NCBI GenBank assembly: GCA_002633005.1
Contig: NMRA01000243.1
Span: 368,460 to 398,386, forward strand
Origin: Phoronis australis
Lineage: Eukaryota > Phoronida > Phoronidae
Reading direction: 5' to 3'
DNA: 29,927 nucleotides
Shown: positions 21,018 through 29,927 of the stretch, piece after piece
Position numbering within the stretch: position 1 is the first letter of the stretch
Layout of the letters: every line of letters begins with the position of its first letter
Position numbers and translations under genes: made by a program
Notes under the pieces: model-generated
Seen by the model: the letters and a program-made list of their open reading frames with translations, nothing else
Database searches by the model: none
What the model was told of the DNA's origin: nothing

Positions 21018-21157
21018 ATTGTTGGATGGGACAGACTTCTTGAAGTTGTTGTTATTGTTGGGTGGGATAGACTTCTTGAAGTTATTATTGTTGGATGGGA
21101 CAGACTTCTTGAAGTTATTATTATTGTTGGGTGGGACAGACATCTTGAATTTATTAG
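21018..21157 (+). repeat. 33-36-bp minisatellite, four in-frame units
   Basis: Four units of the form ATTGTTGG-TGGGACAGACTTC + TTGAAGTTATT occur at about 21018-21053, 21054-21086, 21087-21122 and 21123-21157. Unit lengths are 36, 33, 36 and 35, differing mainly by triplets (GTT/ATT), so one plus-strand frame stays open. Read in that frame it gives an 11-12-residue period with (Asp/Gly)-Gly-(Thr/Ile)-Asp-Phe-Leu-Lys-Leu-Leu. Units alternate GGATGGG and GGGTGGG, implying a 69-bp two-unit duplication. It is antisense within the SSBP intron, and a real protein is unlikely. Confidence 0.9.
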
Positions 21158-22573
21158 TTTTGACCAGAACTATAAAGCAACACGTTTGCGGTGTTTTTTT
21201 TTTATTCTGTTACAAATCGCCAATTCTTGGAATCGCTTCCATCCAAACATATATATATACATGCTGCTGAAAATTTTGGTAAAACTAGCCAGGTGAAATA
21301 CAGCTGTACGAGGGTGGTTTTTCACAGGAGAAATGTGCCCTCGTAAATTAGACAAGATAAAATTGTATGTTTTCTACAACCTGAGAACAGGTCAATGAAA
21401 GTGAAAGCGTCGGTCAAAATAGCTAAGACAGAACATTATTTTTTGCTTTCGGTACTCAACTCGGCTTCTCTTATCAATTTACAGCTCTGTTGAACAGAAA
21501 GGCACAACATAATAACCTTTTCAGATGATAAGTTTTAAAGAGGCAATAAACCTGCACCCTGTGCCCAAAAAACCAAGTTCTGATTTAGACCAGTCATCAC
21601 TAATTAGCTTTCTCCTTACTCAGAAAAGAAACGATTTCTCGGCCCGAGAGGCAGTGAAAGGTGGTTACAACAGCAGGCACGGTCCATTAAGGTCAGGGAA
21701 GGTCAATTTCATTGTCTAAGTTATATGACCACTCAGGGGAATTCTAGCCGATATGCTGTGACCGATTTCAATTCACACAATGGATAAAAATGCCATGGCG
21801 TTGAAAGCGCAAATGTGCTGGTGAAGAAAGTCCATGTTTTAACCTCACATGGTTCATAGCAACACAGCTCACTTCATAGTTTATTTCATTAGGTGAAATC
21901 GCTAGGTTTTCAGATTAGGTAGTATGGTGTTTCATGTGGTTATGTACCGTTTAGCCAATAGGTGGCAGGCCACAACAGCACCCGGTTAAAACAAGACGAT
22001 AAAAAACAAGATAGAAACTACTTAGGTGGCATAAAAACTATGTGATATCAAAGTATCTTACACAATGGTTTTTTGCTAGTAACAAATGGGGAAAAATAAT
22101 GTCTTGTTGAAATTTACCATTTATGCGAATGACCAGCTTAGATAAAAGTCAGAATCCCTCAAGTTGTAAACCACCTAGATCACAACATATTTCCACCAAT
22201 CCATACATTTAGCAAGATCTGACAAAGCAAACAGACTACAAGCACTGAAGGAACATTATCATGGTACAGTATCTCCAGTACATAACAGGATTATAGTCTG
22301 CTACTTCAGAGGGTGGAACCTGCATGCTAGAACAGCCGTGCATATTGATTGTCAGCTGGCTGGCGACCTCTGGAACACACAGGGCATGAGACCAACCAAA
22401 GCTGAATGAATGTATTCCATGTCCAAGAATAGAGGCCAAGGTTAAACGAATGTAGACAATGTAGCTGGCTAAGTTAAACTTTGAATCATAAATTTATAAA
22501 ACTTTAATCCTGGTTAGCCAGGGTCCATCATCTACAAAACTCGCAGTATTGTAAGCTTTAAAAATTAACTTTT

Positions 22574-22637
22574 AAGTTAGGTTATAAATCTGGAAAATTG
22601 TTCTGAAGTTAGGCTATCAATCTGGAAAAAATGTTTT
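22574..22637. repeat. 32-bp imperfect tandem duplication
   Basis: The adjacent units AAGTTAGGTTATAAATCTGG... and AAGTTAGGCTATCAATCTGG... are aligned at 32-bp spacing, with a few substitutions. Confidence 0.85.
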
Positions 22638-23918
22638 GGGGACAGCAGATGTTTCCCATAACTGACCAAACAAGTTTTTCAATGAAGTGATTAGACAATA
22701 GTTATTTATAGAATAATATTCTACTTTGATCAGTACACAAGGATTTTATGAACTTCAAGTTCTGAGCTATCAATTCAATTAGGTAGTTGGACATGACAGA
22801 CTTCAGCAGTTCAGATATAAGGAAACTGCATTGGGTTTAAACAAAGTTTTGAACACCTTTGGTGTGCGTGTACCGACTAGACCAGACCTTCGTACCAGCT
22901 GTATCCTTTCACAATTGACAGTTATTCAATGAAGTCCAACCAAACTTAAGTGCGAAAAGAATGTCTAGCTTCTGTACACTAGTCCTTAAAATTAGTTTGC
23001 CGCAAAAACTGAAGTTTAATTGAAGCGTAAGCGTGTTTCGATTATGAAGTCTTTTTCGAGCAGGATTCCAGACACAAACATTAATATGAATAGTTCTTAG
23101 ATAACAGGTTATAAACAAATAGGTGTATTAAAACTGAGTTCATAGGAATCATGGAAGCGACACCATCTCTCATTTATCAGAAATTGGAGCCCAAGTGAAA
23201 GGCCAAACTTTATTGAGATTGTTGAGCTTCCACTGTGCAGCCACAATGGAGACCACAAAACAGATATGTAGGTCAACAATACAGAAAGCATCCAGATTTT
23301 CGCCCAGGTTAGAGAAAACAAATATAACTTTACTGCAAGCAACCGGAATTTCATCCGTTTCAGACAACTTCAATTAACCGAGATTTGATAAATGTAGGAT
23401 TTACAGTTTACTGGGGCAATAGTCACAATGACCACAATGATGGCAGTAGTATTAGGGACACTTATCTATGCACTTTTTGTTAGCACTGTGCCATTGATTA
23501 CCATAGAAACGTAAGCCATTCTCATCCACTGCTTGAACCTGTAGTTAAACTGGCTCTTATCACTGGACCCAATAACCTGTATACTGTGACTTTCATTGAC
23601 CATGCAGACCATTCTTAGTAAAGTGGTATAAACACTGACTCTGTCAGAACTGGAACTACCAACAGTAAAATAATCCACCTGTGACGGCCTCCAAAATTTA
23701 GAACACTGTAATCAAATCTGATAAAATTTCCAAATTCTCAAATTTGGGGCACTCACAATTTTTACTTTCATAACATCTTGCATATTACTCAGGTTCATTT
23801 ATCCATCTTAGCACTTTCCTCAAAAGAAAACTTTTTTATCTAGAATTTGACCACCTTGTATCGAACCACCTGAACATTTGTGAATATGTATAAAACTGCT
23901 TAATCAGCCAGTCACAAT

Positions 23919-23997
23919 GGTACCAGACTTTAAGAACCAGTTTGATGCACATTATTCAGTGAAGAAAACTTGTTGTCAAAATGCAGGATTACTACCG
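23919..23997. mobile_element. Diverged copy of palindromic MITE
   Basis: This stretch matches the hairpin at 3752-3860 over its core. AAGAACCAGTTTGATGC-ATTATTCAG here corresponds to GAGAAACAGTTTGATGC-AGTTATTCAG there, and TGTCAAAATGCAGGA here to TCTCAAAATGCGGGA there. The self-complementarity has largely decayed, so this copy is older. Confidence 0.5.
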
Positions 23998-24594
23998 ATA
24001 AAAGAGTTGAATTAACCCACCAATACTACGTAAACAATTAAAGATGCCAAGAACTCGTCTTTGGTCAAAGAAAGTATTTTTTTATGAAGACCACTGACAG
24101 CTATTTAAAATTTAAAAACTGGTCTCAACTGACTTTTCGACGAGGGTGAATTTCTGTCCAACCTCCCTAGACTTCATGGTGCAAACCCGTACTCCACAAT
24201 GGGGATCTGCCCCAGGTTTTCAAGACTGCTACTGGTCTATTTACTTTGAAGTGGTTTCTGGGCTCATAGAAAACATTGACATTCGTTATTACTCGCGACA
24301 AATCGACTTGTACAACCTGGTCTTGAGACCAATATCAACCAGTCACCTCCGCTCAAGCTCTGACATCATCTCTTATCTGAACAAGTCAACACCAATTTTT
24401 GATAGAAGACGAGTTTGAAACACCTTGAAAATTCCGTCCAATCAAGCATCAGGTAATTCTTTACCTATTTGGCATTGAATACTGAAAACAAGTGGATTGT
24501 CATTTACTCAGAATTTTCTGTAAATTCAAAAATTAAGAGAATTTAACTGTATTAGAGGCAGCCACAAAACGAAACTCGGTATACAGTTGATTAT

Positions 24595-24954
24595 TTGTAC
24601 CAGAGTATAGAGCCTTCGAAATACCAAAAATCAATTTGGGTAATTGTCTTCGTGTGGAGAGTTGACACAACCTGGTTTGGTCACTACATCTTCTGGGCGA
24701 GAGGTTCTCCCTTGGGAATGTTTAGCAAGTATGAGCTGCCACCAGGGGAGACCATTGTCATCAGGGCATTGCCGTTGGAATGTGGTTCACACTCTAATGC
24801 GTTTCCAATTTCCACAATATTATTTTCATTTTCCACGACTGACTTGCCCACAGAATACAATGTTGTCTCAGAAGGCAAGATGGGTTTTCAGGTACTAACT
24901 ACATCACCTGTATGCGACGTTACTTTAAGATATTTTAGTATACTGTACGCTTAA
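24595..24954 (+). other. Unassigned 119-codon frame with open antisense frame
   Basis: The plus strand is open for 119 codons. The minus strand is open at 24878-24684 (64 codons from ATG, ending Gly-Glu-Pro-Leu-Ala-Gln-Lys-Met before a stop). The minus reading has a polar, balanced composition with Ser-Pro-Gly-Gly-Ser-Ser, and a possible acceptor (CTTCTGAG) just upstream. Neither frame resembles SSBP or any family I recognise. The segment about 24670-24800 is GC-richer than its surroundings. It may be a decayed gene or transposon fragment, or chance. Confidence 0.2.
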
Positions 24955-25988
24955 GGATCGAGAAAAATGGTAGGGTTTTTTTAAACATGACTATATTTCT
25001 TGGCGAAATTTGGAAGCAAAAATTGCAGACTAATTTTTAAATGATTCGTTACTATTTTCACCTGGGTTTTTTGTTAATTCGGATGAATTTTGTCGAAATT
25101 CGTTAACCTTTGTTGGAAACGGTGAACTTGAAAATCCAAGCTGTCGTACTACTTAAGCACTGGCCATGTTGACATTGACTAAGTTGATGTTGTCTAGGCA
25201 AAGGGTTCATTTGGAATAGTTTCAGGTACCCATCATCATGTATATGCTATGAAGGAGGAATCCATTTTGATATTCACACACACACACGTCCTTGCCTAAC
25301 TTTTGGAGAGAGCCCCAAGCCAATCACTTCATCTTGATCAGTATCAAACCAGGAACTTGTTTTATTACACAAGTTATCTCACAGATCCTTGCCATAAATG
25401 TATATAGAAATTGCTACAGCCTACCTCATCCAATCATCAATGTCAAAGGTCAAGCCAGGTCAAAGTTGAACAGCACTGGCAAACAGCCAACATTCTTGCC
25501 ACAAATAAATTTATTTTCATACAAGAAGAATGTTTTGCCATAAAACACGAGACATGCAATGTAGGGAAACATCTTAAACGGGTAATAAAAACCACCCGCA
25601 AGCAATTCATAATACGACATATGATCTATACGACACATTCTTGCATAAAATTTTGACCAAAAAACACTTCCAAGGAGTCTCCACCATCCAAATGTGATCC
25701 AATGACACAGATATGGGTCACCTAATATTTTCCTAGTTAGGACATGGGACAATATAGCCGACTCTAGAAATTTCATTTTGTCAAATTTCGCAACAAAAAC
25801 ATCTTTCAAGGAAATTTACTTTGCTTTTGGCACGATTTGTATGGCGTAGCTATTACCAAACCCTGTTTGGTAAAATTTTGAGTATTTACAACAAAGCGGC
25901 AATTTTAGCAATTACTCTTATCCTGATTTGAAGATTTTTTACCATAATCATAGAATTGTGGAATATATGTTCTGGAGGCATTGTAGAA

Positions 25989-26345
25989 TATAAAATGGTC
26001 ACTTACTTAGAGACGTGGTTGAACTTATTTAGCAGACGTTTCGGCATGGTCCAACACGTCTTTGTCGATAAATGAGGGATTTCCTGCCTTTCGCTCGTTA
26101 AGAATGCTGGAGTACATGGGGGTAAGTGGAGTCCTCTGTCCTGGTTCAAGAGGCCATAAACATTTACAGTCAGTGCCCCCTCTTGAACCGGGACAGAGGA
26201 CTCCACTTACCCCCCGTGTACTCCAGCATTCTTAACGAGCGAAAGGCGGTGAATCCCTCATTCATCGACAAAGACCTGGCAGACCAGATCGAAACGTCTG
26301 CTAACTAAGTTCAACCACATCTCTAAGTAAGTGACCATTTTTATA
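25989..26345. mobile_element. Retroelement-derived hairpin, ~165-bp inverted arms
   Basis: The left arm 25989-26153 is a near-perfect reverse complement of the right arm 26177-26345, with a ~23-nt spacer. The outer ends are AAAATGGTCACTTACTTAGA and its complement. The plus-strand frame through spacer and right arm (about 26145-26308) reads Glu-Ala-Ile-Asn-Ile-Tyr...Leu-Asn-Arg-Asp-Arg-Gly-Leu-His-Leu-Pro-Pro-Val-Tyr, followed by a stop. The pattern EAI-I----P-LNRD-G--LP--Y is familiar from the C-terminal end of GIY-YIG endonuclease-bearing retroelement polyproteins, such as Penelope-like elements. The left arm encodes the same peptide on the minus strand, with a 1-nt deletion in its C-run and several missense changes. 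The left arm is thus an inverted copy of the ORF's last codons plus the sequence after the stop, and the reverse transcriptase part is missing. Confidence 0.7.
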
Positions 26346-27477
26346 TACTACGAATATATGTTCTGTTTTATGGATATCGCCAGCTATACTCTTGAGATGC
26401 CATTTCAAGCCCCGGGGATAGTTGTGACCAGAAAAAGCCTTTGGCCCCTACCTTGGGTCCCTCGACATGTATATTAATCAACCTACATGCGGAAATGCGA
26501 GCATCTATTGTTACTTTGTGAGCCACAAAGAGATTGGACGATAAAACAAAGCTATTGGAATACGCTGTGGTCAAGACATGCCAATAAACCCGCGGGAAAA
26601 AATCGCGCTAGTTTGAGGACACAATACGAGAGAGAAATGAAATCTACTTTCTCATTTCCATACAAGATCAGTAGCACCAAGTGCATGGCTTGTAATTTTC
26701 ATACTCAGTACTGTGATAACTGGCATGCAATATTTTGACAAGTTTTAGGATTCACCGCATTAGCTTTAATATGAAAAGACCAATTTGGAATTTCAAACAT
26801 TTTTTTGTGCAAAATTGGTGATACTTTACAGCCTACTGAAATACAGTCGTCTTCCATTTCCCTGTATTTCTAGGTACCCGACTACAATTGTTGTTTGCCC
26901 GTGTTTAGGTATTTGTGTGTGATGCAATGTGCAACCATGTAAGGCTCCTGGGGATTAATGTGGTTCCACACTACAACAAAAGAAAATGTGCTTAGGGAAA
27001 ATCTTATATTTCAGCTATTACCAGTTCACGAATGTATTCTGTTGAAGGTATTATACTTCAATGTCAGAATTTGTTCCCAGGCTCTACGAAAATATTAAGA
27101 AAATGTAATTTTGAACACTTGAAAATAGGAATTGGGAGTCTGTAACATGTCATTAATTTGCAGTGTAAGGTGCATGACCTAGGGGACCTCCAGGATAGTG
27201 AAATTGGCCATTGGGTGAGGGGGGGGTTGTGAAATTTTTACCTTTCCACAAACCGAAATAGTTTATTGAAGAACATAACACTACACATGAATATTTCATG
27301 ACCCCAAGCTTATCAGATAATTTTCAAGTCAGTTAACACCACATGACAAGCAAATAGACACCACAGGGTGATCTTAAGCTATGGGTATTGTGATTAATAT
27401 CTGCCTCTAGGCTACCCAAGTCTTAACTTTGTACAGGACTCTATATGTCCCAACAGCACTTTCACACACCAACTTAC

Positions 27478-27519
27478 ATTTGGTAAGCCGTTGACTCCAT
27501 ACCCTGAATTTACAAAACC
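27478..27519 (-). CDS. SSBP3 (Ssdp): SSBP2/3/4 (Ssdp) microexon A
   Basis: A 42-nt, phase 0-0 exon between the acceptor CTTCTTTTTCAG and the donor GTAAGTTG. It encodes Gly-Phe-Val-Asn-Ser-Gly-Tyr-Gly-Val-Asn-Gly-Leu-Pro-Asn. Insect Ssdp has a very similar Phe-Val-x-Ser-Gly-Tyr-Gly-Val-Asn-Gly stretch right after the conserved N-terminal domain and before the Ala-Pro-Ser-Pro segment (exon B here). In the vertebrate SSBP3 isoform I recall, the domain passes directly to Ser-Ala-Ala-Ala-Ala-Pro-Ser-Pro with no such insert. Being short, symmetric and 7.1 kb from exon B, it is a good candidate cassette exon. The exons for the LisH-containing N terminus upstream are not in the window. Confidence 0.82.
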
Positions 27520-28001
27520 CTGAAAAAGAAGAAAATATGGTTGAAGCGCAGTGACACAAATCTCTTTTTTGAACTTAAACAAACAAACAAAGGCACACAA
27601 AACCATCAATGGCGGTAAATGGGGTCAATTAGGTCATAACCAAAAATGCAAGCTTGACCACTTCAGTAAGGTGTTCATTTCTGGGGTTTGTTTTAAGCCA
27701 CTTGAAAATTTACCAAACAGCAAATTTGTAAGACATATCTTATCAACTAAAGTAGTACTCTAATCGATGTGATTTTAGGATTTGATTGACAGTTCACCAT
27801 TCCCAGCAACTGAAGATTCGAACTTGACATAATTGCTAAATTCGCACTCAGGTTGGAGAGACCACGACCAAATTATGACGAGAGGGGGATTGAAAATGAG
27901 GCTGGGAATCACTACTCTGACCTGGTGTCAAAGCATCAATGCAAATCCCCAATCACTTGGTAAATCACCTGTATCCCTTAAGAACAGGTACTAGCAAAAA
28001 T

Positions 28002-28115
28002 ACCAGTAGTTTGGGGGGCACCTAAAACGCCACGAAACACTTGTAACCGTCCACATGACTGGCGTTTTTGCTATTCGCTAAAGTGCTAGCAAAAACACTA
28101 GTGTTTTAGGCAGCT
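28002..28115. repeat. Repeated CTAGCAAAAA blocks with inverted TAAAACGCC/GGCGTTTT
   Basis: Two direct copies of CTAGCAAAAA-AC-AGT-TTT (about 28003-28022 and 28087-28107) are each followed by a G/C-rich block and then by CTTGT-AAC. Between them CTAAAACGCC (28023-28032) pairs with GGCGTTTTTG (28063-28072). Near 28090 lies the palindrome ACACTAGTGT. The arrangement looks like two related half-elements of a small foldback transposon. Boundaries and target duplication are not resolved. Confidence 0.4.
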
Positions 28116-28282
28116 TGTGAACGGGGTAAAGTTTGTTTATATTATGTCAATACTTAGCATTCATTGCACTGCAGGTCTTCTGTTGAAAATGACACATTTT
28201 CAAAATCATTTAGGCAAACCCAAGGGTGTGAAACTGAACCAAACAATATTTTTGATTGTTTCACTGTTGTTGTACTGATGGG

Positions 28283-28350
28283 CACTATCTGGTGACGGGT
28301 CACTTTCTGGTGACGGTCACTTTCTGGTGACTGCACTTTCTGGTCATTGA
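28283..28350. repeat. 16-18-bp short tandem repeat, four copies
   Basis: Units CACTATCTGGTGACGGGT (28283), CACTTTCTGGTGACGGT (28301), CACTTTCTGGTGACTG (28318) and CACTTTCTGGTCATTGA (28334) follow without gaps. A degenerate fifth unit (CAATCGCTGGTGGCGGG) follows. Confidence 0.9.
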
Positions 28351-28580
28351 CAATCGCTGGTGGCGGGCACTTGATAGGAGATCGCCGTCAACATACTTCA
28401 AAATTTGTGAACACAGACGATGTTAGAAGCCCTGGCAAAAATGGTTGATTTTGACTATAGTTTGTCCAAAATTAGCGAGATTGTTGCATTCAACGTAGCA
28501 ACATCAGAATCTACTTGTTCTAATTTCCCCGACACTGGTTAATTGTGATGAAAGAACAGAGTGTCACACCCGCACAGACT

Positions 28581-28822
28581 AGACCTTATACACCAAACAA
28601 CCATTCAATCACTGTCAATATGTAAGTATATCATAATACCACAGAGTATCACATACTGTTTAGTAACATCACACGGTCATAACCTAAACCTTATACACCG
28701 AGCAACCACTCACTGACACTATGTAAGTATATCATAATACCACAGAGTATCACGGACTGTTTAGTAACATCAAACGGTCATAACCTAGATCTTACACACC
28801 AAGCATTCACTCACTGACTCTA
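28581..28822. repeat. ~105-bp tandem repeat, 2.3 copies
   Basis: Unit 1 is 28581-28685, unit 2 is 28686-28786 (101 bp, net 4-bp loss) and a partial third unit is 28787-28822. A 36-bp stretch beginning ATGTAAGTATATCATAATAC is identical in the first two units. Scattered substitutions elsewhere suggest a moderately young duplication. The unit contains a plus-strand donor-like GTAAGTAT, but no exon context. Confidence 0.92.
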
Positions 28823-29180
28823 GCTGGAGGGTAAACATTGGTTTAATTTGAAATTTGAATAAGTGCCAACATGTCACCAGTGCCGAACACGTAACAAAAA
28901 ATGATGCGAGTATTGTCTCGTTTTGTACTCAATATGTCGCTCAAATCTCCCCAGGGTTCCCATAAAACGGTAAATGTTAACAGACGTTAGAAGCATACAT
29001 AGGGCATTGTGTCATTTTTTACTTAAGTTATTCAAAGGTTTAGGAAACTAAAATGATCTTTGTGTACATAAGAAGGTGGTCTGAATGAACCTGATCCAAT
29101 AATGAACAACAAAGGTGATGTGCTCCAATTTTTGAATGAACAGAAAAATACCGTAGCCTGTGTTCTCGCACAATGTTTGA

Positions 29181-29245
29181 AATCTTGAGCCACGATTGAA
29201 AAGTTCTGACACGTGCTTAAATGTTGAGCCACGTTTGAAAAAAAC
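29181..29245. repeat. 39-bp imperfect tandem duplication
   Basis: AATCTTGAGCCACGATTGAA (29181) recurs as AATGTTGAGCCACGTTTGAA (29220) at 39-bp spacing. The second copy is incomplete. Confidence 0.75.
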
Positions 29246-29596
29246 AACATTTTTGGGTGAAAAACATGGCACACAATGTGAGAGGCTTTGGAGTCTCGCG
29301 AAAGAAGAATTCTGATCGCTTAAAGCGAAATAATAGGCGAAACGAACGGCCTAAATTTTATTTTGGCCGGGTTCGACCAGATGGACGGAATTAAAAGCTG
29401 GGCAAAATTTTAGAAAGTTGCTTGAAATGATGGCCACTTTCTTAATATCATCGACTGGTCAGCCATTCTTTCTTTCTCTTCTTTACACTTCACACTCGAA
29501 GGCGAGTATTCCGAAGTGATTCTCTCATCATTCCCTTCCATACATTAATTCACCCACCAGTAAGACCGAGCTCAGAGGAGTAGGAGACACTTTTGT

Positions 29597-29664
29597 GCAA
29601 CGCTCGATTGTCGAACCCGCGTCTCCCAAACGAGTCTGGAGCTCAAAGCAATGAGCCACACGGT
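29597..29664 (-). repeat. tRNA-like sequence, probable tRNA-derived SINE head
   Basis: On the minus strand, GTGGCTCATTGCTTTGAGC resembles a tRNA D-arm region with internal promoter box A. It has a 4-bp stem GCTC/GAGC. About 30 nt later GCGGGTTCGAC resembles the T-loop and box B (GGTTCGA). The anticodon stem CCAGA/TTTGG is present but its loop is short. The T-stem and acceptor do not pair, so this is not a functional tRNA gene. It is most simply a tRNA pseudogene or the 5' head of a SINE whose body would extend towards 29500. Confidence 0.4.
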
Positions 29665-29927
29665 ATCCATCAGTCATTTCACAAATAAAAAATTAAATAT
29701 GCAAAGAGCGCTTTCATAGTGCCTTTTTCCATGTTCCGTATGTCCCGCAGCACTGGTCAGACTTTCCGGCAGCAGTGTTAGAAACGTAAACAAACCTCCG
29801 TATGGAAACACTTTTGATGACTAATTGGTTGTTGCTTGTGCATTTCCACTTTGACGAATATTATGGGTTACTTTTGGTGCATTTCACATTGTCATTGACA
29901 ACTAAAGTAAGCTCATCTCATCTCATT

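Larger units (their letters stand above)
20387..27477 (-). other. SSBP intron A-B, 7091 bp
   Basis: Intron from donor GTAAGT (27477-27472) to acceptor CCCACAG (20387-20393). It includes the 33/36-bp minisatellite (21018-21157), a 32-bp duplication (22574-22637) and a diverged palindromic MITE copy (23919-23997). It also has an antisense pair of unassigned frames (24595-24954), a CA-repeat (about 25275-25288) and the large retroelement-derived hairpin (25989-26345). The stretches 21170-22570, 22640-23900 and 26350-27470 show no exon, RNA gene or clear repeat. Confidence 0.75.
27520..29927 (-). other. SSBP intron upstream of exon A (partial)
   Basis: Intronic sequence from the acceptor of exon A (27520-27521) to the window edge. 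I searched the minus strand for the family's preceding exon, which encodes the end of the N-terminal domain with a Glu-Ala-Lys-Ala-Phe-His-Asp-Tyr ending, and did not find it. The intron holds related blocks at 28002-28115, a 16-18-bp repeat (28283-28350), a ~105-bp tandem repeat (28581-28822), a 39-bp duplication (29181-29245) and a tRNA-like sequence (29597-29664). Otherwise 27530-28000 and 28830-29170 show nothing recognisable. Confidence 0.7.

Noticed and set aside
21305-21344. TACGAGGG/CCCTCGTA stem-loop
   Set aside because: Only 8 paired bases with a ~23-nt unpaired interior. Such stems are expected by chance in a window of this size.
24146-24418. 90-codon plus-strand frame
   Set aside because: No recognisable motif, no splice context, and composition as expected from local DNA. 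Not enough to call.
25450-25809. 119-codon minus-strand frame rich in Phe/Tyr/Trp
   Set aside because: Composition typical of AT-rich chance frames. It partly overlaps a stretch similar to a dispersed repeat, and has no domain.
27412-27609. 65-codon minus-strand frame spanning exon A
   Set aside because: It runs through the polypyrimidine tract and the donor. Only the central 42 nt matches the family and has splice sites.
29365-29378. GGGTTCGACC, a possible second Pol III box B
   Set aside because: No box A at a suitable distance on the same strand and no tRNA-like stems around it.
27530-29927. Search for the SSBP N-terminal (LisH/LDB1-binding) exons on the minus strand
   Set aside because: No stretch encoding the highly conserved domain was found, so these exons are placed outside the window rather than forced.

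Overview
The window is eukaryotic genomic DNA from an animal, AT-rich and mostly intronic. It holds no complete gene. The only gene supported is an internal part of one ortholog of the single-stranded DNA-binding protein family SSBP2/3/4 (Drosophila Ssdp), on the minus strand. Six short exons (42, 81, 75, 73, 62 and 74 nt) lie between 27519 and 5718. They join in consistent reading phase into about 135 residues of the proline-, glycine- and methionine-rich central region. All six are flanked by AG acceptors and GT donors (GTAAGT in five, GTAGGT in one). The 5' exons, which encode the conserved LisH-containing N terminus that binds LDB1/Chip, must lie beyond the right edge. The 3' exons, which encode the conserved C-terminal part, must lie beyond the left edge. 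The protein resembles insect Ssdp as much as vertebrate SSBP, and the repeats resemble those of marine invertebrates (mollusc or lancelet-like). The species cannot be fixed from sequence alone.

Layout from left to right, against the direction of transcription: 1-5717, intron with a 19-bp satellite at the edge, a Helentron/'pearl'-like element built of diverged ~150-bp units plus a GGAC microsatellite, a palindromic MITE and a dispersed repeat; 5718-5791, exon F; 5792-6993, intron with a 21-bp duplication; 6994-7055, exon E; 7056-16725, a 9.7-kb intron with a 24/32-bp satellite and a clean hAT-type MITE with 6-bp target duplications; 16726-16798, exon D; 16799-19584, intron with more dispersed repeats; 19585-19659, exon C; 19660-20305, short intron; 20306-20386, exon B; 20387-27477, a 7.1-kb intron with an in-frame minisatellite and a large hairpin derived from the 3' end of a retroelement ORF; 27478-27519, a 42-nt microexon A; 27520-29927, intron with tandem repeats and a tRNA-like (SINE-like) sequence.

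Ssdp/SSBP proteins are nuclear cofactors. They bind and stabilise LDB1/Chip in LIM-homeodomain and LMO transcription complexes and in the Wnt enhanceosome. The exons here encode the flexible Pro/Gly-rich stretch between the N-terminal LDB-binding region and the C-terminal conserved block. Exons A, B and C are phase 0-0, and D plus E form a symmetric pair, so several in-frame splice variants are possible.

The most interesting non-coding observations are: the near-perfect ~165-bp-arm hairpin made from the C-terminal end of a probable GIY-YIG-type retroelement ORF; CTCF-consensus cores inside the units of the Helentron-like element, with oppositely oriented cores 16 kb away; and the hAT-type MITE with intact ends. 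No prokaryotic features, CRISPR array or complete transposase gene were seen.
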